From JAAEQG01 sp023133475 (GTDB taxonomy: Bacteria > Planctomycetota > Phycisphaerae > UBA1845): 12,625 nt of DNA. This document shows, in pieces, positions 6,001-11,400 of this stretch. The position numbers and the translations under genes were made by a program. The first letter of the stretch is position 1, and each line of letters starts with the position of its first letter. The stretch covers positions 1 to 12,625 of the forward strand of contig DAOVLE010000158.1 in NCBI GenBank assembly GCA_030631415.1, given 5' to 3'. The notes beneath the pieces are model-generated. The model did not search any database and was not told the origin of the DNA. It saw only the letters and a program-made list of their open reading frames with translations.

Positions 6001-8166
6001 CGGTGGGGTCAGGTCAATTGTAAAGCTGCGAACTTCAGGCGTGGGGTCGATGTTGCCTGCCGGGTCACGGGTTGTAATTTTGATGGTGACGGTCCCCTCG
6101 TCCAGCGAGTGGAACATGTGAGAAGTTTCGTCACTAAAGGGGCCGCTGCTGGGATCACAACCCGACCAGAAACATGACGAGAAGGTCAGATGCTCGACCA
6201 ACGCGAAGTTGTCCGTGCCGGTCCACTCGAAGGTTACGTCCGTGACACCCAACACTGTTCCATCGGCCGGGCCCAGGGTGATGATCGTCTCGGGCGGGGT
6301 CAGGTCCGCGGGTTCACAGTCGTCGGGGACGTCGTTGCCGTTGTAGTCATCTGAAGTGGCGCCGGCGATGTCACACTCGTCGGGAACCGCGTTGGTATTG
6401 CAGTCGGCGCTGGTGCCGGCGTAAATATCGCAGATGTCTTGAATGCCGTTGGCATTGCAATCAGCCTGCGATTCGCATTCATCCGGCATGTCGTTGTTGT
6501 TGCAGTCGGCGCTGGTGCCGGCGAGGATGTCGCATTCGTCCGGCAGGCTATTGGTATTGCAGTCATGCGAGGTGGCACCGGCGATGTCGCACTCGTCCGG
6601 GATTGCGTTGGTGTTGCAGTCCGTGCTGGTGCCGGCGTAGATGTCGCAGAAGTCTTGCAAGCCGTTCTCGTTGCAGTCGTCATCCGGCTCGCATTCGTCG
6701 GGGATACCGTTGAAGTTGCAATCCCGGCTGGTGGCGGCGGAGATATCGCATTCGTCCGGGATGGCATTGGTGTTGCAGTCGGCGCTTTGGCCTATGTCGA
6801 GGTCGCACTCGTCTGGAAGGTTATTGCCGTTGCAGTCCGTGCTGGTCCCGGCTGCGATGTCGCACTCGTCCAGCACACCGTTGGAGTTGCAATCGGTCCT
6901 GAAGGCAAAGGCATACACCGAACCGGAGTCGGCTCCCGCATCGCCGTCGTAGGGGGCTGCGGTGATGATCGTGCTTCCGGTGATTGCCCCGGCGTGGCCG
7001 AAGAAGTCGCCGCCGGCGGCGTCGGAGGCGGTGACTTTTGCCTGCTGCAACCAGATCAAATTGTCGTGGCTGAAGATGTAGGATGAACCGGAGAAATCCC
7101 CACTGTCGGCATCGCCCGGTGCACCGACGAGCACCAGGTGCCCGTACATCGAGACGGAGTTCCCGAATCCATCTCCACTGGAGGCATCGGCGGCGGTGAG
7201 CTTGGCCACCTGTTCCCAAACCGTGTCGTTGTATCGAAACATGTAGGCTGATCCGGAATCGGTTCCGTCGTCGTCGTCACCCCACGCACCGACGAGCACC
7301 ACTTGCCCACTTGCTGCGACGGAGAACCCGAAGTAATCGCCCGCGGCATGGTCGGCGGCGGTGAGCTTGGCCTCCTGCTCCCAACCGGACCCGTTGTGCC
7401 TGAACACATATGCCGCTCCCGTATCCCAAACCGTCCCGTCGTCGTGCAAATAGGCTCCGACGATGATCAGGTCCGCGGAGACCGCCACGGAGACCCCGAA
7501 GAAATCACCGGCAGCGTGGTCGGCGGCGGAGAGCTTAGCCTCTTGCTCCCACACCATTCCGTTGTGCCGGAAGACGTAGGCTGCACCGCAATAGCACCCC
7601 ACTCCGTCGTGCTTACCCGGTGCCCCGACGACTACCACGTCTCCGTCGATCGAGACGGACAGGCCAAACATGTCCTCGATCGCGGCGTCGCTTGCGGTGA
7701 GTTTTGTCTGTTGCTGCCACTGAGAGTCGGTGAACTGGAAGACGTAAGCAGCCCCGCGCTGTTTGCCCGCAACGCTGGCTTTGGGCGCACCGATCACCGC
7801 ATCAACTCCGTCAATTGCCACGGCTGCACCAAACAAAGCCTGATCCGTGGCGTCGGAGGCGGTGAGGCAGGCCTCCTGCTCCCAGAGCACCCCGCTACGC
7901 CGAAAGACGTAAGCCGCCCCGGAGTCCAGACCGGCTCTGTCACTGGCGCGCGCGCCGACGAGGGCAACCTGCTCGCTCGCGGAGACCGAGAATCCAAACG
8001 TGTCACCAGCGGCAGCATCGGCGGCGACCAGCTTGGCCTCCTCAAGCACCGAACCCGCCTCGTACTCGTCTGGTATACCGTTGCTGTTGCAGTCGCTCCG
8101 TGTGGAAGCTTGGCACAGGCTGGTGCTCACACACATTACCATAATCGCGATCTTCGCAAGTTTCAT
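1..8166 (-). CDS. Giant secreted modular protein (FG-GAP propeller / Cys repeats / CARDB array), 3' end outside window
   Basis: I read every triplet from the ATG at 8166-8164 to position 1 and found no in-frame TAA, TAG or TGA, so at least 2,722 codons are open and the stop lies beyond the left edge. The ATG is preferred because an in-frame stop sits just upstream (8206-8208), a purine-rich GGGAAAGGG lies 7 nt before it, and the first 20 residues form a good Sec signal peptide. Order by residue: signal 1-20; one Cys half-repeat 25-36; seven FG-GAP blades 42-422; eleven DCNxNxxPDECD-type repeats 425-619; Ig-like and Big_5-like domains 622-818; eleven CARDB-type domains 821-2162; carboxypeptidase-regulatory-like and other beta-sandwich segments 2163-2706; Gly-rich tract 2707-2722. 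No catalytic motif is visible. It is probably a cell-surface or extracellular structural or adhesive protein (inference). The 102 bp gap to the upstream beta-helix gene allows, but does not prove, co-transcription. Confidence 0.93.
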   Translation of the reverse strand, partial: MKLAKIAIMVMCVSTSLCQASTRSDCNSNGIPDEYEAGSVLEEAKLVAADAAAGDTFGFSVSASEQVALVGARASDRAGLDSGAAYVFRRSGVLWEQEACLTASDATDQALFGAAVAIDGVDAVIGAPKASVAGKQRGAAYVFQFTDSQWQQQTKLTASDAAIEDMFGLSVSIDGDVVVVGAPGKHDGVGCYCGAAYVFRHNGMVWEQEAKLSAADHAAGDFFGVSVAVSADLIIVGAYLHDDGTVWDTGAAYVFRHNGSGWEQEAKLTAADHAAGDYFGFSVAASGQVVLVGAWGDDDDGTDSGSAYMFRYNDTVWEQVAKLTAADASSGDGFGNSVSMYGHLVLVGAPGDADSGDFSGSSYIFSHDNLIWLQQAKVTASDAAGGDFFGHAGAITGSTIITAAPYDGDAGADSGSVYAFAFRTDCNSNGVLDECDIAAGTSTDCNGNNLPDECDLDIGQSADCNTNAIPDECDISAATSRDCNFNGIPDECEPDDDCNENGLQDFCDIYAGTSTDCNTNAIPDECDIAGATSHDCNTNSLPDECDILAGTSADCNNNDMPDECESQADCNANGIQDICDIYAGTSADCNTNAVPDECDIAGATSDDYNGNDVPDDCEPADLTPPETIITLGPADGTVLGVTDVTFEWTGTDNFALVEHLTFSSCFWSGCDPSSGPFSDETSHMFHSLDEGTVTIKITTRDPAGNIDPTPEVRSFTIDLTPPEIVGHVPTGDVYVPVDYVDLTFDEEINGDTFTVSDVDLVGPDGPIGVNWPVYLGDNVWRIGFVSQDTEGQYTITVGPNITDAVGNGMEASYTGDFTIMLPDLMVNSITIPADALTEQEIEVSWATTNGGDGSATGSWQDCVYLSDDDAIGGDTLLGCFVRPVELESGGSYDTAAMVTIPELLPEGDYWIIVITDGQEELVELVEGVENNGLVSAAPIALTLFPRPDLQITGLTPPPDIPSGAWVEVTWTVTNMGNAPAIGPWNERISGSTDDIIGDDNAGSNEYRYAGVLAPGESIVRVEIYQAPGTIPPGGFWIVVCADTGDEVPEQAEDNNCAIAEVCIDCLQPDLVVSSIVAPAEATGFINVNWTVLNDGNGTAHGYWRDRVYLSADSEVGGDDILVGEFQQIGPLDVAESYTDGGPVSIPVELEGAYYLVVTTDALNNVPEPGGENNNSLVSSNGVNISQPDLPDLVVSQLTAPTEVVTGETITVTWTVSNAGELAADGAWIDRVYLSDDDQYDAGDTTMALFAPPGLLGAGETYPGSVEFAMPETPGDYWVIVYTDVNDNIEEGADDDNNTRVSSIVVSPAPRPDLLMVEVIAEATGVAGSEVTVQWTVRNDGEAEATGMWTDRVYISTDAVVGDDLQLGQFYQSDPLEVSNEYTRQEYVTVPITFEGHYYFLVVTDAYDELDEGPDTAANQRFTGQTTEIVQPDLPDLTVTMLTAPATGFTSENIEVSWEVSNIGEWTAVGHWKDRLYLSTNNQWDASDLLLGWVDIDVPLVDGTSYVAGGDYRLPPQAGTYWLIVITNADGDVEEGTALANNTYVSPSTITVEHPPCPDLQVLSVEPPATQVAGEPVEVTWTVANTSSSIPASGPWYERIYVSPNAQIGGDSLVANVFYDETLQPGESVVRTYELSTPYMPDGYYLVVCVDGGSHVDETNENNNCAITATASHIVLPDLAVSDVVAPAEAYAGSVIPISWTVTNIGGASTEPFHWVDAVYMSHDGQSTLLGTRYYMMPLLPTSSYTGEVNVTLPDRIAGEYQFYVVSDVYDYVHEDGPAENNTADAPNPTNIVQPDRPNLVVTDIVLSSNGVTWTVTNTGAASAEGFWCDRVVAVSESIGQEFFVLGDYYRSTPVAAGDSYSWTEPIELELDDPALHGEYRIVVTTDYTDTLNEGLDGGEYDNTTTDDETFTVTHPDRPNLVVTDIVLSSNGVSWTVMNIGAASAEGSWYDRVVAVSESGGGDISFGNYSRSGPLAVGGFYQQSAAMVELDDPALHGEYRIVVTTDYTNTVNEGLAGGEDDNTTTDDETFLITPPTRPNLVVTDIVTPADDLVGVPCMIRWTVTNTGDAPAEGCWSDRIIRVSEDNGQETVLGYYSGCMSLAVGDSYERTVGSAYPKQAGEYRLKMVTDCNNEINEGLGGGENDNVGLDDDTFLSITYLVTVETDLDDAVAGTPVLLHGQALSLNPSEPLPNAPVQVGVKVRDTLRTLSATTDDQGDYETTFHPLPTEGGRYRLIAGPLSGLDPAQQDVFVLWGMKTSPRYELVLIYPGTPVAGQISLVNRGDVTLTGLDVSLDSIPGWLDAQVELAGDTLLPLGSIPVYYTLSASGGGFGNVPVVMNFTNAQGATATGQLNVTVAVPYAALAANPTRLQATMVRSGQTLVELEITNVGAGTASDLHVFLPDTTWMHLGSTNLPDLEAGESATVLLELLPDKDMLLGEYSGSLSVGDAQLTYGVAVQYRFDLVSHQLTNITVRVEDEGTYYSTGQYSPDGPLVSGAMVQLFDSETDELVVQGTTTRAEAVEFHGLTEGFYNLRVQSDDHANYRETILIEEDGENLFTAFIPRETVRYTWTVEEVEWEDVTIITLEAVFETVVPMPVVTVEPPLVDLSQLDDISQIDFTIRNHGLVTADNVNLTFGDHPNWQITSLVDDLGDLEAGGERVVPVMLERVGERDSDDPCQFPASVEWELVCIGRKLYRVPILFINAMDDCGGPGPGGGGGGGGSGG
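49..1680 (-). other. C-terminal half: carboxypeptidase-regulatory-like and other beta-sandwich segments
   Basis: Residues 2163-2706 follow the CARDB array. Residues about 2170-2240 (TPVLLHGQALSLNPSEPLPN, then PVQVGVKV, DDQGDYETTF) resemble a carboxypeptidase-regulatory or CnaB-like fold. Residues about 2241-2465 form two segments with VPVAGQISLVNRGDVTLTG- and LVELEITNVGAGTASDLHV-type strands, similar to NEW3-like Ig domains. Residues about 2468-2560 (VSGAMVQLFD, EFHGLTEGFYNLRV) look like a second regulatory-like fold. Residues 2561-2693 contain RETVRYTWTVEEVE, PVVTVEPPLVDL and IDFTIRNHGLVTADNVNL, another sandwich. From memory, stretches like this last one occur before RHS/YD or other large C-terminal modules in some bacterial giants; I cannot verify that here. 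Four cysteines near the end may be paired. Confidence 0.55.
1681..5706 (-). repeat. Array of eleven CARDB-type beta-sandwich domains
   Basis: Residues 821-2162 contain eleven units of about 118-130 residues. Each begins PDLxVxxIxxPAE, continues with a V-x-W-T-V-x-N-x-G strand, a W-x-D-R-V-Y-x-S loop, a GxYxLVVxTD strand, and an acidic EGxExNN end. This is the CARDB (cell adhesion related domain in bacteria) pattern. Unit starts on the minus strand are 5706 (A), 5334 (B), 4968 (C), 4611 (D), 4248 (E), 3879 (F), 3510 (G), 3144 (H), 2790 (I), 2427 (J) and 2070 (K). Units B and G share a Cys pair at equal places (VVC and NNCAI). Unit K is longest and its tail differs, marking the end of the array. 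The array probably forms a long rod projecting the propeller away from the rest of the protein (inference). Confidence 0.85.
2071..2790 (-). repeat. Recently duplicated CARDB pair (units I and J)
   Basis: Units I (2790-2428) and J (2427-2071) are much closer to each other than to most other units. Both read RPNLVVTDIVLSSNGV, then WTV, and both contain DDPALHGEYRIVVTTDYT. At DNA level 2375-2424 and 2738-2787 are identical over 50 nt, 363 nt apart. Both lack about seven residues between TDIV and WTV compared with unit K. Unit K also shares the RPNLVVTDIV head and the TTDDETF linker, so it is probably the next closest copy. Confidence 0.85.
5713..6303 (-). other. Ig-like domain followed by a Big_5/SbsA-like Ig domain
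   Basis: Residues 622-716 start TPPETIITLGPADGTV and end in TRDPAGNIDPTPEVRSFTID, the usual form of a bacterial Ig-like domain with a final DPAGN strand. An inserted SSCFWSGCD loop could hold a disulfide. Residues 717-818 start LTPPEIVGHVPTG, contain VDLTFDEEING and end ITDAVGNGMEASYTGDFTI, which matches the Big_5 (SbsA-type) Ig pattern of 'F-x-E-x-I/V ... D-x-x-GN'. Both are spacer-like beta-sandwiches linking the Cys repeats to the CARDB rod. The family assignment is by motif only. Confidence 0.7.
6310..6894 (-). repeat. Eleven Cys-bounded DCNxNxxPDECD repeats (thrombospondin type 3-like)
   Basis: Residues 425-619 hold eleven units of the form DCNxNxxPDECD followed by an IxAGTS-type spacer. 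The Asp/Asn spacing resembles calcium-binding loops of thrombospondin type 3 repeats, and each unit has two cysteines that could form a disulfide. Unit lengths run 19, 19, 19, 15, then 19, 19, 19, 15, then 19, 19 and a final short unit, so the array is built from a 72-residue (216 bp) block. Units opening each later block carry LQDFCD or IQDICD in place of PDECD. The last unit reads DYNGNDVPDDCE and lacks its first Cys. Similar arrays are common in large planctomycete exported proteins. The likely role is a stiff, calcium-dependent stalk between the propeller and the Ig-like region (inference). Confidence 0.85.
6901..8043 (-). repeat. Seven FG-GAP repeats forming a predicted seven-bladed beta-propeller
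   Basis: Residues 42-422 divide into seven units starting at residues 42, 97, 152, 208, 264, 319 and 374, with lengths 55, 55, 56, 56, 55, 55 and 49. Each has the same plan: EQEAKLTAADAAAGDxFGFSV, then a hydrophobic strand ending in a VLVGAP-type turn, an acidic Gly-rich loop, and SGAAYVFRxNGxxW. The FGxSV, VGAP and GAAYVF elements are typical of FG-GAP repeats, which fold into seven-bladed propellers such as the integrin alpha head. Seven units is a complete propeller, so the domain looks intact. Blade 3 alone has a CYC pair (residues 191 and 193) in the acidic loop. In bacteria such propellers are often linked to protein, glycan or matrix binding; the ligand here is unknown. Confidence 0.88.
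8107..8166 (-). other. Sec-type signal peptide of the giant protein
   Basis: Residues 1-20 read MKLAKIAIMVMCVSTSLCQA. Two lysines at positions 2 and 5 are followed by a hydrophobic core (IAIMVMCV), a small-residue stretch and a CQA end, so cleavage before Ser21 is plausible. There is no twin arginine. The residues before Cys18 (T-S-L) do not make a convincing lipobox, so export as a non-lipidated protein is more likely than a lipoprotein. Confidence 0.8.
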
Positions 8167-8268
8167 CTTGATACCCTTTCCCGTATTACACAACGTATTC
8201 TCGGGCTATCGTTTCTGAACAGGCAGGCAACCCACCACACCCGGATCGGTCGGGGCGGGCTCTGGCGC
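8167..8268 (-). other. Spacer between the two giant genes
   Basis: These 102 bp separate the TAG of the beta-helix gene (8271-8269) from the ATG of the next gene. Apart from the weak ribosome binding site I see no convincing promoter: TAATAC and GAATAC occur as possible -10 boxes, but neither has a fitting -35 at 16-18 nt. There is no GC-rich hairpin followed by a T-run. The genes may be read on one transcript, or have a promoter type I cannot recognise by eye. Confidence 0.6.
8174..8182 (-). promoter_or_regulatory. Possible weak ribosome binding site of the giant gene
   Basis: The minus strand reads GGGAAAGGG, then 7 nt, then ATG at 8166. The AAGG core matches only part of a Shine-Dalgarno sequence, but the spacing is normal and it supports the ATG at 8166 as the start. 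Confidence 0.35.
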
Positions 8269-8490
8269 CTACTTCGCCCCCGTGAAATACTCCTGGAACC
8301 AGGCAAGGTCGAACATATCGACATCGCCATCTCCGTCCATATCCGCAATATCAAACTGGCCCTGCGTGCAACCGCCCCCGTCGTAGGGCGGGTTCCACCC
8401 GTCTTCCTGGCTAACCTCTGGGCCACCCATACAGCACACAAATCTCACGTAATCGTCCAGGTCGATGTCGCCATCTCTGTCGAAGTCACC
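8269..8490 (-). other. C-terminal dockerin-like domain with two Ca-binding loops
   Basis: The last 73 residues contain two EF-hand-like loops, DFDRDGDIDLDD and DMDGDGDVDMFD, separated by about 36 residues that include a CC pair and a further Cys. Each loop is followed by a short helix (YVRFVCCM; LAWFQEYF). The layout resembles dockerin type I repeats. In planctomycetes such tails are found on many exported proteins; whether they bind a cohesin or serve in surface retention is not known. The protein ends FTGAK before the TAG. Confidence 0.82.
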
Positions 8491-11400
8491 CGACCTGTAC
8501 ACCGTCTTGGAGAAACTTGCCAAGAAGTCGCCGCCGGCCACTCCGTCTCCCGATGGGAAGGTGGACCCGTCGAACTCGCCGTCCAACGGGTTCCTGGCGT
8601 CGTCGGTGATCGTCTCGAACAAAACCAGCCAGTATGTCTCACCCTCGTTGAGGTCGCTCACCTCGATGGTCAGCGTGTGAGTCGAGAAGTGATAGCCAAG
8701 CGAGTCCGGCAGTATCATGTTGTCACCACTGTCCAGGATGGCAACATCGAACCACGAAACCCCCACGTTCTCGCTGAAGACCACGGTCAGCTCCGCGTCC
8801 CAGGTCCCTTCCCCGCCTCCGATTTCAGCCTGGCTGAACGACTCGACGCGAGGTGCGTCGGCATCGCCACCGGAACCTGCGACCATCACCTGGAACGATT
8901 GCACGTCCATGCTCACATCGTCAGCCACCTCGATCGAGATAACGATCGGGCCAGGCTGTGATGGTGTCCAGGTGATACAACCCGTCGCACTGTCGATCTG
9001 GAACTCATCAGGCCCGCGGCGTTTGGACCACACCAGCGTTCCGGTCGCCGTGGCTGACGCACAGCCGTCGGGGTCATATTCGTATGGGAGCCCAAACACA
9101 CCGGTGAGGTTCGGTATCGAGGTGATCACCGGGGTCGCATAGCCGGGCGGGACAATCTCGCTTTCCCACGGATCGTAATCAACCAGCTCGGTCACTCCGC
9201 TGCCCCCGCCAAGCCCAACCGGTCCAGGGCCGTCCGCGGCCCCCCAATAATTGTGCTCGGCATCCACCTCGACCGTCCCGGCGTTGTAGATCCCATACGG
9301 GCACGAGGACAACAGGTTGCATTTGTGCACGTCCACCACGGCGCTTCCTTCAACACGAATGGCGTTATCGGTGCAGTCAAATATAGTGCTGAACAGCACC
9401 ACCACATCCGAGGTGCCCACCATCTGAATACCACGGGTGGCTGATGTCATCCAGTTGTCGCGCATGAAAACCTGCGCTTGGCCCTCGATATAGACGAGCT
9501 TCTGATACGCCTGCTCGATGGTGTTGTCCCGGATCGTTACGGAAGCGTCGTTCTTGACCCACACCATTTGGGTGTCGTAGTAGTAGTTGGCGTAATGGTA
9601 GGTGTGCCCCACTCCACCGTAGCGTAGCACGGCATTGTGCAGCACGTTGGGGACACTGCCCTGATAGCGGATCGCTCCCCAATTGCCCTTGGCCGGCGAA
9701 CTCGCATCAGCGTCGGAGTTGGTATCGCCACCGTAGGTGTCGTCGCGACTGCTGGTGAACACCACCGGCGAACCGCTCGCCCCCTGCAAGCTCAACATAC
9801 CATCCACAATGATGTCATGCCGGTAGCGATATTGGCCCGAGCCGCCGGCGTCCACTGCCAGGAATTTGACCACGATCCCACCCTCGATCGTCAACGTCAG
9901 TGCGGCTGGAACCGTCACGTCACTGATCACCAAGTACGGCAGGTCAAGCTCCTGCACGTTTTCCCAGACTACGTCATGCGCCAGCGTTCCTCCCACGGCG
10001 ATCGCTTGATACGTGTTGCCCGTGATGGTGTTGCCGCTGTAGATCGGATCGGTGCCACCCTGGTAAACCGGGTAGCTATTGTTCGTGAAGGTGTTATCAG
10101 TCACGATAAGCTGCGACGAACCGGCTTGGTAGAGACCGTAGCTGTTGCTCTCCAGAGCGTTGCTATTGATGTCGGCCGTGGCAGACTCCTGAACATAGAT
10201 GCCGTATGAGCTGTTGCGAACGGTGCTATCCTGGATGGCAACCGCGGAGTTGTCTTCGGCAAGCACAGCCTTCTCGTGGGACTGCTCGATGACACAGTCC
10301 TGGATTGTCACCGAAGCCTCATTCAATATCCAGACCATTTGGGTGTCATAGTAGTAGTTGGAATAATGGTAGGTGTGCCCCACTCCACCGTACCGTAGCA
10401 CCGCATCGTGGAGCACGTTGGCAACGCTGCCTTGATAGTGAATCGCCCCCCAATTACCCTTGGCCGGCGAACTGTCGTCATCGTCACCGTTCGTATCACC
10501 TCCATAGGTGTCGTCGCGGCTGCTGGTGAACACCACCGGCGAACCGCTCGTCCCCTGCAAGTTCAACACCCCATTCACAAAGATGTCATGCCGGTAGCAG
10601 TACTGGCCTGAGCCACCCGCGTCCACCGCCATGAATTTGACGACGACCCCAGGATCGATCGTCAACGTCAGATCAGCCGGAATCGTCACGTCACTGATCA
10701 CCAGATATGCCAGATCAAGTTCCTGGACGTTGTCCCAGACCACGTCATATACGAGTGTTCCCCCGACAAGGACCGCTTGATACGTGTTGTCCGTGACCGT
10801 ATTGCCGCTGTAGACCAGATCGGCGTACCCCTGATAAACCGGATAGGTATTGTTCGCAATAGTGTTGTCGGTCACGGTGAGCTGCGACGAGCCGGCGTGA
10901 TAGATGCCGTAGCTGTTGCTCTCCAGGGCGTTGCTGTTGATGTCGGCTGTGGCAGCTTCCTGAATATAAACGCCGTATGAGCTGTTGCGAACGGTGCTGT
11001 CCTGGATGCTAACCGTGGAGTCGTCCTCGACAAGCACAGCCTTCTGGTACGCCTGCTCGATGACACAATCCTGGATCGTCACCGAAGCCTCATTCAATAT
11101 CCAGACCATTTGAGTGTCATAGTAGTAGTTGGCGTAATGGTAGGTGTGCCCAACTCCACCATAGCGTAGCACCGCATCGTGGAGCACGTTGGCAACGCTG
11201 CCTTGATAGTGAATCGCCCCCCAATTGCCCTTGGCCGGCGAACTTGCATCCCCGTCTCCGTTGGTATCACCTCCATAGGTGTCGTCACGGCTACTGGTGA
11301 ACACCACCGGCAAACCACTTGTCCCCTGCAGGTTCAACACCCCATTCACAAAGATGTCATGCCGGTAGCAGTACTGGCCCGATCCACCCGCGTCCACCGC

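Noticed and set aside
4867..6177. A 436-codon plus-strand open frame; likewise 2425-3534 (369 codons) and 3619-4644 (341 codons).
   Set aside because: These have the same antisense register as above and overlap the CARDB array completely. Their repeated amino acid patterns only mirror the repeats on the other strand.
6300..6767. A minus-strand frame rich in Thr, Pro and Ala that looks like a mucin-type repeat protein.
   Set aside because: It is an out-of-frame reading of the Cys-repeat DNA; the correct frame there gives DCNxNxxPDECD units continuous with the giant protein.
6310..6894. Regular short DNA repeats that could suggest a CRISPR array.
   Set aside because: The repeats are in-frame and degenerate at third positions, with no unique spacers. 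They encode the Cys-repeat domain.
8252..8280. GGGGCG and CGCCCC arms around the stop codon of the beta-helix gene as a possible terminator.
   Set aside because: The stem is only 6 bp with a loop of about 17 nt, and it overlaps coding sequence. No T-run follows on the minus strand.
7303..8961. A 552-codon plus-strand open frame spanning the spacer and parts of both giant genes.
   Set aside because: It lies in exact antisense codon register to the minus-strand genes. In that register a stop needs a TTA, CTA or TCA codon in the real genes, and these are rare here. Its protein has no domain pattern, while the minus strand encodes clear repeats throughout.
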